Source: Bolinopsis microptera (Eukaryota > Ctenophora > Tentaculata > Lobata > Bolinopsidae). From it: a stretch of 64,000 bases of DNA. The translations under genes were made by a program, and so were the position numbers. Of the stretch, positions 22,324 to 35,395 are shown piece by piece (the stretch's first letter is position 1; each line of letters starts with the position of its first letter). The notes below the pieces were generated by a model. The model was not told the DNA's origin. It did not search any database and was given only the letters and a program-made list of their open reading frames with translations. The stretch is taken from positions 17,592,475-17,656,474 of the forward strand of contig NC_087077.1 in the NCBI RefSeq assembly GCF_026151205.1. Reading direction: 5' to 3'.

Positions 22324-22609
22324 ATAGTTTAATGAGGCTTAGTCCACCTGCTATGGTCATGTGACCTAGGTCACATGACTTACAACCAATGGACGGCTAC
22401 CTCGCCTAGTTGTCGACCAATGGTAAAATTCCAGTATATTTTGTAACTATCTCTTTTTCTTTAAAGTACTTTATTTAAAGTCAGAGCGGTCACTTAAATG
22501 CATGCTTGAATGAACCGACCCTAATGGTCCTAGACAGGTCACGATCAAACCACCTGTGTCCTGTTCCATATTATCTTAATCATAATTATGCAATTCTATT
22601 ACCTAACAT

Positions 22610-23055
22610 ACGGACGAGACATTTCCAACCTTGTTACTAATATTATGAGTCTTCTCACCCTGGTCCCCTTTACTGTAATCACCGTGATTAACATAGTCCC
22701 GTGGGCCTATGTGGGTACGTATTTTAAGTCACATACGGACACTTCATTCAGACCACCATGACAGCCCTGGTATGGTCACAACCGCGGCGGTTACAGGTCT
22801 CTTCTGGGTGATGTGGAGTCCTACTGTGGTACGGTTGCACCTCTCTGCTATAAAAGGGGAAGACTCGATACCGGTATGGCTGGAAAAAATGCGGTATCTC
22901 TACATGTTGCCCGGTTGGGAGCGTACTTAAACCCGCTTATCTATACCTTGACATTTTTTCATCGCCTCAATCAATTAACAATTCTTTAAAAATCTATGAT
23001 GCGATGCCCGAGGCTGCAGCAGTAGCCGCAACAGAAACTGCAGACACCACGATAA
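22610..23055. repeat. Repeat block shared with 15797-16380
   Basis: Second copy of the block upstream of the receptor units, about 90% similar by eye, lacking the 150 bp present near 16165-16330. Confidence 0.65.
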
Positions 23056-23057
23056 AA

Positions 23058-23485
23058 ATTTAATAAATACAGAATAAATGTTTATTAATCCACGAATCAA
23101 CGCTCGCGGATCACGCTTTCTCACAAATCAACGCTCTCTTACTGATCAGGATCTTATTCTTAGTGCTTAGTTTTACAAATTTATTTTTTGATACAGCATC
23201 AAACATGGAATAATTGCTATTGCAATGAAAGCCAAGCTTAGCATAAGAATATATGTATTTCAATAATGCATAATGGCAGGCAAAATGCAGCGATTTCATT
23301 GGACGAGAGCAACTGTTGGCGATGTTTGACTACAAATGGCAGCGTTTGATCGAAAACCTGGTTTCAGCCCCCCCCCCCCCCCTGTGATTGATCAAATTTA
23401 TATTATTTTGCTGAGTGGTTTTGAAAAAAAAATATCTTCAAGAACGCGAGCGTTGATTCGTGTATTTATTCGGTATTTAATAAAC
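23058..23485. mobile_element. Inverted-repeat element upstream of GPCR copy C, with insertion
   Basis: Same element as 16385-16650. Relative to that copy, about 165 bp is inserted between TGCTATTG (23217-23224) and ATTGATCAAAT (about 23386), flanked by ATTG on both sides and containing a 17-base C run at 23356-23372. Confidence 0.6.
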
Positions 23486-23589
23486 TATCTTAGATATAGG
23501 GCAGTCGAGTTTTCTTCCTTTTTCTTTCAACGTTGGACAGCTGCACTCGTGCATACCGAATTTTTTGGCAGTCCTTGAAAAATAGTGCA

Positions 23590-25080
23590 ATGACAAGAAG
23601 GAGCCATTTAATAATAGGAATATTAATTCAAGTTTTCATCCTTGACCTCGTCCTCGGCTCCAATGACCCACGAGAACCCTTGTCTAAAGAAAAGGTAATA
23701 ATAACCACGGAAGTGTACAAAATTCCACCTCTTTACTCGACGCTACGTGCAGATTTTCGGAGAGGAACGTGCAGATATGATGTTGACTATTTCCTTCATG
23801 AAAATGTCAACGACACCTCATTGACATACAATAGACCATTTTATAACAACATAATGAAGAATAGGGACACATTACTTCGATCACCTGAAGACATTCATGC
23901 TTGTCCCATGTCGATACACATATATCCAGTATTGGACACAACAAATTGGACTTGTTTGATTCCTGTATATTACGTCTGTGATGGTTTCTCTGATTGCTTA
24001 ACTGACGAGTGTGATTGCGGAGGGGAGACTACCGAGCAGTCAGTAACCCAGACTCCGGTCTTCTACTGTGCTCAACAGCCTGGATGTGTCTCATTTCCAC
24101 AGGTAACGAAAACATAAGAAAATATTTTTCTTTATGAATGCAACAGTGCGAATGATGACAGATTATTAACTCCCCACTTGTTTATCGCACGTTTCTAATA
24201 ATAATAAACATATCCCTGTTTGTTTTATGAATATGACTGCATCTCCCACCTCAGATTTGCGATAACATAGAAGACTGTTTAGACGGTAGTGACGAGAGTT
24301 TCTGTTCAAACAACGATCAGATAGAACAGAATAGTTTAAAAAGGGACAATCCAGTTGCACAATGCATAAACAATTACAGTCTTTCTGAAAATAACATATG
24401 GCTTTACCAGCATGAGCAGCTAATAATGTTCTGTGAAAATAATTGCAGCAGTTATTTTTCAAAATCAGATCAATGGTATAAGTTTTGCAAGCTCCTAGGC
24501 TTTAACCATATTTCACTTCCTGCACTATATTTTTGTCATTATAAGCCTAGCCTGGAATCAATTTGTGACAATAAAATAGACTGTACAAATGGTGAAGATG
24601 AAGTTGGATGTCCGGGCAGATTCTACTGCTATAACCACCTTGAAAATGTGTCTACAAGCGAAAGGACATTGTGGGTTTCACCGGATAAGAAATGCGATCA
24701 AGTTAAAGATTGCCCAAATAATATGGATGAGTGTAATATTGACTGTGACCTAGGCAACATAGCTTCTCCAAAATCCCTCATAAAATCGAATGCTCTCTCG
24801 TGTTCAAATCTCATCTTTGGATTAGCTGTTTTGATTCTGAATGTAAGGAACGGTTATAAAGCAATGAAACGCACAGCCACTAATGTTATTGCGAAAACTG
24901 ATAGACTTCTTTGCATACAAATATTTGCATATGACTTTATGATGGGAATTTATCTTTGCTTCATCGTGCTGGCATCCCTCGTTCTCCGATATACTGGAGG
25001 CTATTGTGTACGCTCTGACTGGTGGAGGTCGAGCGTTTACTGCGATATTTTGGGGGTGATCTTCTCTTTTGCAAGTCACG
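23590..25080 (+). CDS. GRL101-like LDLa-module GPCR, copy C, 5' two exons (3' end lost)
   Basis: Exon 1 (23590-24102) starts at ATG with a signal peptide (residues 1-22, IIGILIQVFILDLVLG) and encodes an extracellular region with N-glycosylation sites (NDTS, NWTC) and an LDLa module (CPMSIH...CDGFSDCLTDEC), ending FPQ at a GTAACG donor. Intron 24103-24254 ends CCTCAG. Exon 2 continues in frame with ICDNIEDCLDGSDESFC, completing the second LDLa module; then CDNKIDCTNGEDEVGC and KKCDQVKDCPNNMDEC give third and fourth modules. Helix 1 (LIFGLAVLILNV), helix 2 (YDFMMGIYLCFIVLASLVL) and the start of helix 3 (DILGVIFSFASH) follow. After 25080 the similarity collapses into the blended region, so helices 3-7 are unreadable. 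Exon 1 here is the best guide to the intact gene. Confidence 0.85.
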
Positions 25081-28000
25081 AAGTTCTTTGAGAGTTTTGT
25101 AGGAGCATCGTGCAGCATCCATGCACTGATTACAGATTCTTAAAGCCTCATTTTAATTCTGCATCATTTTCACCCTCAACTTGTTCATGAATACTTCCAG
25201 TTAACCCCCTAATTGAAATCATCTTCCAGTTCGTAAACTTCATAGTGAACATTTCAAAATCCATAATTCTCTTGATGAACAGACCAACAATCCCTTCTGA
25301 CAAATTCTTTCCAAACCGAACTGATCATAAACAGTGCTGATTCAAAGCGAATAACAATTCCTGAGATCTTGACTTCAGAATGATGAATAACAATGGCCGA
25401 GATCCGATTGCATAAGAGTATTAGGGACGCAATTCATTACCTTTTAAAAATTAAGTATCGAATCTGTCGAGCTTGTTTAGATTGATATATATTTAATATG
25501 TGTGTAAGCATAAGTCAGCACAATTGTAAGACAACATGGAGATAATCAGCACAACAACGACCTCCTTATCAAGGTGCTTGATCATCGAAAACTCAACTGA
25601 CCTTCCTATAATCGCTTAACTATTCAGTCCACTGGTAACTGAAGTTCCGTAAATAACGTATTATTATCGGCCTTGCGTTCTGTCCAATATCATTTAGCTT
25701 AACCCATTTTGTGATGCATAACAAGTTTGTAACCAAAAGTTCATATTTTGTAGTATATTGTTAATAGAATTAAAAATAGTTTAATCCTATGACAAACAGA
25801 GTATAAAGAAGAATCCATCTGACCATAATTCAAAATGACGAATATCTCAACGGCCAACATATTATATGAATGATAGGTGAGAATATACTCAAATAGGTTA
25901 AATATTTAGCATATGGGTAAAGTAATTTAATTTCTAAACATTTACCGCTATAACTCAGTAATCGTGTACATCAACAAAATACACTTGTTTCTTTATCTGT
26001 AGCTTGAATCAAGATCGACATTGCATGACTCTGAAAAAATAATAACGAGAAAGATTAAATTCAACAGGGTATTCAAGGATAGAATATTAAGCTAATTTAT
26101 CAAAAATATATAAGTACGATTGATATCAGCTGTTTTATTAATTGTGTTATTGCAATATTAATGCTAATATTTTATTATTAGTCCGTTTTTTTCGCTCTTT
26201 TTTTTGTTGTTTATAATATTCATTATATATATACTAAGTGTTAAATTTTTGCTCATTTTTTTGCTTAAATAAATTACAAAAATCAGAATAGAAAGAAAAA
26301 AAATGGCAAGTATTATTTTGGTATGATTAAGTGCTGATATTTGTTTTATTTCCTTTTGTTAGTCAGTTTTTGAATTAATTGTGTTTATTCAATATTCTGT
26401 GCTAATTAATGAATTTCAGCTGTAAATTTGTTCTTATTAGTTTGTAGATAAAGTTAAATCCGTTTTTAAGAAAATAAAAATTGAATGTATTTTTGATTAT
26501 TAAGCTGCTATATTTTTTATGTTCGTTTTGTTAGTCATTGTTTAATTAGTATGTGTATCAATATATGCGCTATATTTATATATATTCAGCTGTTAATTTT
26601 GTTTTATTTGCTTTAGATAAAATTGAAAAAAAATAAAGAAGAATACAAATTGGCAATTATTCATTTATATTAAGCTGTGTATATTTGTTTTGTTCATTTT
26701 GTTATCAAATTTTTATATTTTTGTTATCAAATTTCATGTTCTTAGAGTAAATGACACTATGTAGATGCTTTAATTTTATTTGCTGGTAAGCTCTTTTATT
26801 TGTAAATTAAAAGAATAAACAGAAAAAAAAATTCATACACTATTATTTTGAATATCAGAATAATATGAATAGAAGAAAAAAAATTGGCACGTATTCAGTT
26901 TTGCCTTTGTATGATTTAATGCTAATTATATTTATGTTCGTTTTGTTGTAGTTGTTTAATTATGTGTATAATATGCTGCTATTTTATATACTATTCAGCT
27001 GTTGAATTTTTGTCTTTTTTTATTTGCTTAAGTAAATTTACAAAAACGAATAATGAAAGAAAAATTTACAAATTATTTTGGATATATAATCTGTATATTA
27101 TTTTATGTTCGTTTTGTATCACTTTACTAGCAGTTGTTTTTTAATTGTGTGTTTTCAATATTATATGCTAATTAATACTATCGCTTAAATTTTGCTCTTT
27201 ATAGTATTTCTTGATAAATTTAAAAAATCAGATAAGAAAGGAAAAATTGATTACAACGCATTCAGTAATGGTATGTAATCAAAGCGTTATATTGTTTTAT
27301 TATTTTATTTCATGTTTATCATGTATTTTATGTCAATATTCATTTGTAATGTTTAACTAAACTTTAAATTTTGCTAAGAAACAATAAAAAAAATTTAAAT
27401 AAATAATTGGAAAAAGCTGCTGTATTATTTTTTGGTTCGATTAATTAGTCGTTATTTAGTTTTTTGTTTTCATTTGTCAAACTTATTAACTTAATTGGGA
27501 CTGTGCATTGTGCATATATGTGGCACATTGCGCAACATGGGCCCCAGCTATTCATATGTACATGTCGATGATAATTTGCCGGAATGACGGCTTGCGCGCC
27601 GCCTAGTAAATTTTAATCATTGAATGGTTATTATAACTTTTTGCTCTTTCTTTCCCTCATTTGTGCATGTTAAATGAAATTTGAACGCATCAATTCTGAA
27701 ATTTTGAAACAGTTTGTTAATAGCTTTTTAGTATGATAAAACTTTCTGTAGTATTTTCTTGATGTATAGATTTATGCCCTTTTGGTCAGTTTTTTCAGTT
27801 AAAACAATTTTCATTCAATTATTTAGTTATCAATTTTAGGGGCTTCTCTTTAAATTTCAATTCTTCCCAGTATTGTTTCCTGTTTTAATTTTTATAAATT
27901 TACTATAACTCCGATATAAAGTGCAAAGGAAATATTTGACTACATTAAGAATTGCAATTGATTGTTTAATTAAAGGCTGTTACATATTTTCGTATTTTCC

Positions 28001-31000
28001 TTCAGTTCAGTTGTTTTATTTTGCTTTTCTAGCACCTTGAAAATATCATGCGTGCGACATTGTTCCAGTTTCGGGTAATTTCCAAAAAGCAAATATTTTT
28101 GAATAGCGTATGCTAATTGTACTGGTATCTAGAATATTTCGCAGCCTTTTTAAATTCAGTCCATTTTTTCCGAATTAAGTTTAATAGCTCAGTTCTCATA
28201 TTTGTAAAGGAAAGTCAAACGGTCCCACTTTATTCCCTCCTGATTGATTTAAAATTTTGAAAATTAAGCCAGGATAATTATAATTCAAAAGTCAATGTAA
28301 CTTCAACATAAATTAGGAGCTTATAGTTTCGAAATTGTACCTTAGAATCATTTCCATGTTGCATATTTGTAATGAGAATGGCCTTTATCTCATTCAATCT
28401 TCATATAAATATTGAAAATTGGATCAAAACGAGCACTTGAAATATTTAATTGCGTAGCTTAACTTGATCTGTAATAAAATCCGTCAAGCGGGTAACTATA
28501 CTCGGAATAATAATGACTGAAACTATCAAAGATTACCTAATAGTTAAATAATAATTTAACTCTGTGAATGCATCTTACATTTAAAAAAGTTGACCGGCGC
28601 AATCATAGATCACAGCTAAAGAAATCGAATCATATTCCAGTTAATCCACAATTTCTGATGCTTTTTAATTGCATGTAACGGACGAATAATATATTCTACC
28701 CTCCTACGCGATCTACAAATATCCAATTTCTAAAAACCTCCATTTCGTACTTTCACTATCCTTTTAAAAGGCCCAAACGAAAAATTTGAGGTTTCTTGGT
28801 GCATACCAAATATTTACCATCAGTAAAACTACTTACGTTAAATATAACAAATTTTTGTTCGCCAATTCCAAGTTCTTGTTATTCATAACTTTTTCGACAA
28901 AAGTTGCCATTTAATTTAAACCAAACTTGATATAAACATGACCTCAATAAAATAAATGAGTAACGCATTTTTTGTTTAAACTTACAACATTCAAGACGTT
29001 TGTGCATCGTCAAAGTTGACCTTGGGTCCTTGTTGGGGCCTTCGATTCTCGAACATTTCGTTTTAGTTTAAGGTCAGTCTTTATACTAGCCTTTTGAAAA
29101 GGCTCCAGTCTTGATGGTTTAACAATGCGTGGGCACTTATCCCGTCGAACAATGTTAACGTAATTTATGCTTGTTTCGGAACACGGAAATAAGTTGGATA
29201 TGGTTAGGAATAAACTATTGTTTTGACATAATTATGATACATGCCGGCAGGTGCAATTTTTTTTAACGTTAGCGACACATGAGACGGCTAAGGGGTGACA
29301 ATTTTTATACATTAGGTAGCCACTTCAGGAAGTTAAACCTAGGTAATGACTTACAACCATGGAGGCTCCGCCTATTGTCGACCAAAGGCAAAAATACCAG
29401 ATATCGACTTTTTTTTTTAAAGTACTTTATTTAAAGTAAGTCACAAAATCATTTTAAGTTAACGACCCTAATGTCCTAACTGTCACTCAAACGATGCTTG
29501 TATGTTCATAATACTAACTTAACTATCAATTTTATACCTAAACGGTCTGATCATTGCCTAGCGCTGATACAATGATAGTAGTCCTTCACCTGGCCAACTT
29601 GCTGAGCACACCGTGAATAACACAGCCCGTGGCTATGGGGACTTTTAGTCCCCATACGGACACTTCATCAAATCGCACCATGACAGGCCTTGAAGTCAAA
29701 ACGCGTTCTGTTCCAGTCAATCTTGTGTTGCTCAATACAAACTGTGATTCGGCACCTCTCAGAAAAAATTGGTGTAACCTCAACCAGGTATACTGAAAAA
29801 ATGCGGTATCCTACATGTACCACGTAGAAGTACTTAAACCCCTTAATCTATAACTGACCAATTTTCATCGCCAACAATTAACATTCTTTAAAACTCAATA
29901 TATTCCTGAGGCTGGCAGCATGCCGCAACAGAAACTGCCACCAATAAAAAGTTATAAATCGTGAAAAGATGTCCATTCACGAATCAGGAAGAATGATCGG
30001 ACGTTCTCACAATCTACCTCTCTTCTTATCGTATTTTACCCTTGACATAGTTTTACAAATTCAATTTTTGATCGAGCTCAAACTGCCGAGGTAATCGCTA
30101 TTGCATGAAACCAAATGTTACCTGATCGATATAATGTATATTGCCCACTGGCCCAAACCTAAGAGCAACTGTTGGGGAGGTTGAGACCTATCGGCCAGCG
30201 TGATGAAAATAAATTTTTTATCATTAAGAGACCCGGCCCCCCAATGTATTTCAAATTAATAATATTGGTGAATTTGAAAAAAACATCTTCAAGAACGCAC
30301 GTAAGGCAGATCTTTTCCGAATTTAGTTACCTAAACTTTAGTATTAGTGCATGGACGTTTCTCCTTTTCTGTCACGTTGGACAGCTGAATTTCTGCTGCT
30401 CCTTCTTTTGGCAGTGACCTTGCCCCAAACCAGTGAATAACAAAAAGAGCCATTTAATAATGGTTTATTCAGTTCATTCACTCCTTGCTCAATTGCTACT
30501 TAGAAAACTAGAGAACCCTTGCTAAGAAAGTAATAATACTACTAAGAATGTCAAATTCTACTTGATTTTGCAGACGTAGTTTCAGGAAACGTGCAGAATG
30601 TGTACTATTCCTTATTGGATGACATCTTTTAATGACATTAAGACATTATATTATACAATAATAAGATAGACACTTACTTGATACCTAGTAAGTCACCTGC
30701 AATTTTTGATTCACCATACCCACGGACACAACAATAGACTTATCATCTGTATAAGTAAGTCATGTGAGGGTTCCTATTGCTTCTGACAAGTATTGCGGAG
30801 GAGTCTACGAGCGTCAGAGCCAAGTTCTGTTTAGGCCAACCCGGAGTTGCGCATTACAGTTACAAAAAAATATTTCTAATAATGAAAACATGCAATGTAA
30901 GATATTAACACCCCAACTTGTTGATCCATTGTCTAATAATAAACAACTCCCTAAATTTCGAAACGTGGAGCGCACTCCACCCAGATTTGCGAACAAGAAG

Positions 31001-31470
31001 ACTGTTAAGGAGGATGCAGTTCTGTTCAGACATTATCAATAAACCAAAAGTTAAAGACATCAGTGACAATGCATAATCAATTACTGTTTCTAAATAACAT
31101 ATGCTTTACCAGCTGAGCACTAATAAAGTTCTGTAAATTTCAGCAGTTATTTTTCTCAATCTGGTAAGTTGCAGCTCTTTACCTATTTCACTTCCTGCAC
31201 TATATTTTTGTCATTATAAGCCTAGGCCTGGAATCAAGTTGTGACAATAAAAATAGACTGTACAAATGGTGAAGATGGAAGTTGGGATGTCCGGGCAGAT
31301 TCTACTTGCTATAACCACCTTGAAAATGTGTCCTACAAGCGAAAGGACATTGTGGGTTTCAACCGGATAAGAAATGCGATCAATTAAAGATTGCCCAAAT
31401 AATATGGATGAGTGTAATATTGACTGTGACCTAGCAACATAGCTTCTCCAAAAGCCCTCATAAAATCGGA
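25081..31470. other. Blended sequence, probable false consensus of two tracks
   Basis: Throughout this stretch, fragments of two different sequences alternate every few bases. One track follows copy B/C order (18245 to about 24530: receptor 3' half, 212 bp array, gag, LTR junction, next receptor exon 1). The other follows the D unit (31762 to about 38800: receptor 3' half, longer array, foldback, duplicated stretch, Harbinger remnant, sequence past 38345). Frames are broken everywhere. Genes should not be annotated here. The left edge is sharp after TTTGCAAGTCACG at 25080; indels fade out by about 31470. Confidence 0.8.
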
Positions 31471-32627
31471 ATGCTCTCTCGTGTTCAAATCTCATCTTTG
31501 GATTAGCTGTTTTGATTCTGAATGTAAGGAACGGTTATAAAGCAATGAAACACACAGCCACTAATGTTATTGCGAAAACTGATAGACTTCTTTGCATACA
31601 AATATTTGCATATGACTTTATGATGGGAATTTATCTTTGCTTCATCGTGCTGGCATCCCTCGTTCTCCGATATACTGGAGGCTATTGTGTACGCTCTGAC
31701 TGGTGGAGGTCGAGCGTTTACTGCGATATTTTGGGGGTGATCTTCTCTTTTGCAAGTCACGGATCTCTCTTGATAGTTTCTTTGATGAGTATTGTAAGGA
31801 GCATCCAGTGCACTGTATCATTTATCAGGATTCCTTATAAAGCCATAATTTTAAGTTCCTGCATCATTTTCACCGTCAACTTGATTCATGCAATACTTCC
31901 AGTTGTAAAGCTTCCCCTAATTGAACACATCTTCAAATCGAAAATCTTCATGGTGAACATTGCCGAAAATCCCTTGTTGAGCTCCTTTGATGAACAGAAC
32001 ATAACAGATCTGCATAACAAATTCTTTCCAAACCGGACTACTGAGTACATTACAACGATGCTGGATGATTTGAAGCAAATAACAAATATGCCTGAGATCT
32101 TCGACTTCAGAATGATTGGGTATTACGGGACCACGCCAATTTGCATAAGCAATATATTCAAGGATCAGGAATCTTACCGAGCTTTTAAAATTGGATATTG
32201 TACTGCCATATCTGTGCTGTTAGCTGTAGTTTCAGTATCATATATTTTAATAGTGGTGAAGCATAACAAGTCAGCAGCAATTGCAAACGACAACCAGGGA
32301 GATCATCAGCAAAACAACGACCTCCTTATCAAGGTCTGCTTGATGATCGGATCTCAACTGGTAAGCTGGGTGTCCCTAATAATAACCGCTAACTATTTCA
32401 TCGGCACTGACGGAAGTTCTGTACCAGAATATATATTTGAAGTTTTCGCCCTGTTTGTGATGCCCATCAACAGTTTGCTTAACCCAATATTTTACAGTGA
32501 TATGTATAAAATTGTCAAGCAGAAAGGTTCATATATTATTAGTGCTATTGTTAATAGAATTAACAAAAGAGTTAATCCATCTGACCAAACAGCAGAGTAT
32601 GAAATGAACAATATCAATCGGCCATGA
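31170..32627 (+). CDS. GRL101-like LDLa-module GPCR, copy D, intact seven-helix half
   Basis: From about 31475 the frame is clean to a TGA at 32625-32627 (about 370 codons). It carries all seven helices: TM1 LILNVRNG region, TM2 MMGIYLCFIVLASLVL, TM3 ending MSIVRS (the DRY position), TM4 IILSSCIIFTVNLIHAIL, a long second extracellular loop with CISNIF, TM5 ISVLLAVVSVSYILIVVKH, TM6 VCLMIGSQLVSWVSLIITA and TM7 with NPIFYSDMYKIV (NPxxY type). The tail ends in EMNNINRP. The LDLa part (31200-31470) is recognisable (CTNGEDE, DCPNN) but broken by about eight one-base indels belonging to the blended region, so the real protein may be complete. A surface receptor signalling through G proteins is inferred from the family; ligand unknown. 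Confidence 0.85.
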
Positions 32628-32904
32628 ATTTAACAGACTGAGGAAAGCTGACGAATATCTCATAACATTAACATATTATATGAATAATATGGGTCAGAAG
32701 TATTGACACAAATATAGGTAAAAGCATTTACCGCTATGACCGTAAAATGTAAAATAAACAAAATGTCGCTTGTTTTTCTATCAACATTTACCTTGAATAA
32801 CATCAGTAATCGTGTGCTATTCATGCTGCTGATATTATACACTGTGGAGCCTTTTATATGCTCAAGAGGGTTTATGCCAAGGATAAGCACATTGCAGTAA
32901 ATTT

Positions 32905-35122
32905 AACAAAAAAAAATAGAATAAAGAAAAAGAGAAAACAAATTTGACAACGTAGTCAGTTTTGGGATATGATTAAGCTGCTGTATATTAGTTTTTATGT
33001 TCCGTTTTGTTAGTCAGCTGTTTTATTAATTGTGTGTTATTCAATATTCATGTTGCTAATATTTATATACCTATTCAGCTGTTAAATTTTTGCTCATTTT
33101 ATTTGCTTCAGAATATAATTTAACAAAAAATCAGAATAAAGAAAAAGAAAAAAAAATTGGCAACGTATTCAGTTTTGGGATATGATTAAGCTGCTGTATA
33201 TTTGTTTTATGTTCCGTTTTGTTAGTCAGTTGTTTAATTAATTGTGTGTTATTCAATATTCATGCTGCTAATATTTATATACTTATTCAGCTGTTGAATT
33301 TTTGTTCTTTTTATTTGCTTAAGAGTAAAAGTTCACAAAAAAACAGAATAAAGAAAAAAAAAAAAATTGGCAACGTATTCAGTTTTGGGATATGATTAAG
33401 CTGCTGTATATTTGTTTTATGTTCCGTTTTGTTAGTCAGTTGTTTAATTAGTATGTGTTATTCAATATTCATGCTGCTTATATTTATATACTATTCAGCT
33501 GTTAAATTTTTGCTCATTTTATTTGCTTCTAAATAAAATTGAACAAAAAAATCAGAATAAAGAAAGAAAAAAAAAATTGGCAAATTATTCAGTTTTGGGA
33601 TATGATAAAGCTGCTGTATATTTGTTTTGTGTTCCTTTTTGTTAGTCAAATGTTTTATTAATTGTGTGTTATTCAATATTCATGTTGCTAATACGTATAC
33701 ACTATTCAGCTGTTAAATTTTTGCTCATTTTATTTGCTTCAGAATAAAATTTAACAAAAAATCAGAATAAAGAAAGAGAAAAAAAATTGGCAACGTATTC
33801 AGTTTTGCCTTTGGGATATGATAAAACTGCTGTATATTAGTTTTATGTTCCGTTTTGTTAGTCAGTTGTTTAATTAATTGTGTGTTATTCAATATTCATG
33901 CTGCTAATATTTATATACTATTCAGCTGTTGAATTTTTGTTCTTTTTTATTTGCTTAAGAGTAAAATTTAACAAAAAACAGAATAAAGAAAAAGAGAAAA
34001 AAATTTACAACATATTCAGTTTTGGGATATGATAAAACTGCTGTATATTAGTTTTTATGTTCCGTTTTGTTAATCACTATTACTAGTCAGTTGTTTTATT
34101 AATTGTGTGTTATTCAATATTCATGATGCTAATGTTTATATACTATTCAGCTGTTAAATTTTGCTCTTTAGAATAAGATATTTGCTTAAGAATAAAATTT
34201 AACAAAAATCAGAATAAAGAAAAGGAGAAAATTGACATTGACAACGCATTCAGTAATGGGATATGATAAATCATAAAGCTGCTGTATATTAGTTTTTATG
34301 TTCTGTTTTTTATTCAGTTGTTTATCAATTGTATTTTATTCAATATTCATGTTGCTAATGTTTATTTACTATTCAACTGTTAAATTTTTGCTTAAGAATA
34401 CAATTTAATAAAAAATCAGAATAAATAAAATGAGAAAAAAATTGTTGTTGACAACGTATTCAGTTTTGGGATGAGATAAAGCTGCTGTATATTAGTTTTT
34501 ATATTCCGTTTTGTTAGTCATTTTTTAAATTAATTGCATGAATATACGTTGTTCAATATTTATGTTGCTAATATTTATTAACCTGGGGACCCCAGGCTAT
34601 TATATTTATGTTCATAATCCGAATGGAAATTTGGCGGAATGACAGGCTGAGCGCCGCTGCCCAGTAAATATTTAAATACTATTCAACTGGTTATGTTAAC
34701 TTTTTGCTCTTTTTATTTTGTATTTGCTGGAGAGTTATATAAAATTGAACAAAAAATCAGAAAATATTTTTACAACGTACTCAGTTCTTGAATAAGATTA
34801 TGATTATGATAAAACTGCTGTATAATTATATTATTATAAGTTTTTATGTTCCGTTTTGTTAGTCAGTTGTTTTATCAATTATGTGTTATTCAATATTTAT
34901 GTTGCCAATATTTGATATCTATATACTATTCAGCTGTTAAGTTTTTGCTCTTTTTATTTGTTTAAGAGTAAAATTTTACAAATAATCAGAATAAAGAAAA
35001 AGAGAAAACAAATTTGACAACGTATTCAGTTTTGGGATATTATGTTAAAATTAAAGCTGTTGTATATTAGTTTTTATGTTCCGTTTTGTTAGTTAGTTGT
35101 TTTATTATTTTTGTGTGATTCA
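32905..35122. repeat. 212 bp AT-rich tandem array behind GPCR copy D
   Basis: About ten copies of the unit described at 7576, with CAGAATAAAG landmarks near 33131, 33345, 33555, 33766, 33977, 34211, 34427 and further. The 95 bp repeat sits in the same register as in the A unit (34573-34667). Confidence 0.88.
34573..34667 (+). repeat. Short interspersed repeat (CCTGGGGACCCCAGG family)
   Basis: Orthologous within the duplication to the copy at 8585-8670, including AATCCGAATGGAAATTTGGC. It was therefore present before the A/D duplication. Confidence 0.75.
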
Positions 35123-35125
35123 ATT

Positions 35126-35395
35126 TGACCAAAACCCATAATCATGGGTAGAGTGGACCGTTGGCGTTTCCAGTGTCTCTCTTTTCCACAAAAAAGGAAA
35201 TGATATTAATTTGAATAATCGTCCGCAAATGCAAATTGATACTGATAATCATGAAATCTGTCGCTCGCTTTTCCCATTCTGCATTCCACATTCATTCACG
35301 GCTTACAAATTGTAATACAGCTTATTGAATTTGGAAAAGAGAGACACTGGCAACGGTCCACTTTATATCTACCCATGATTATGGGTTTTTGGCAA
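35126..35395. mobile_element. Foldback MITE (CCCATAATCATGGG ends)
   Basis: D-unit counterpart of 8897-9170, with inverted ends at 35129-35150 and 35370-35392. Confidence 0.75.

Noticed and set aside
29586-31042. Short open frames in the blended stretch
   Set aside because: The sequence there is not trustworthy as a molecule, so any frame is accidental.
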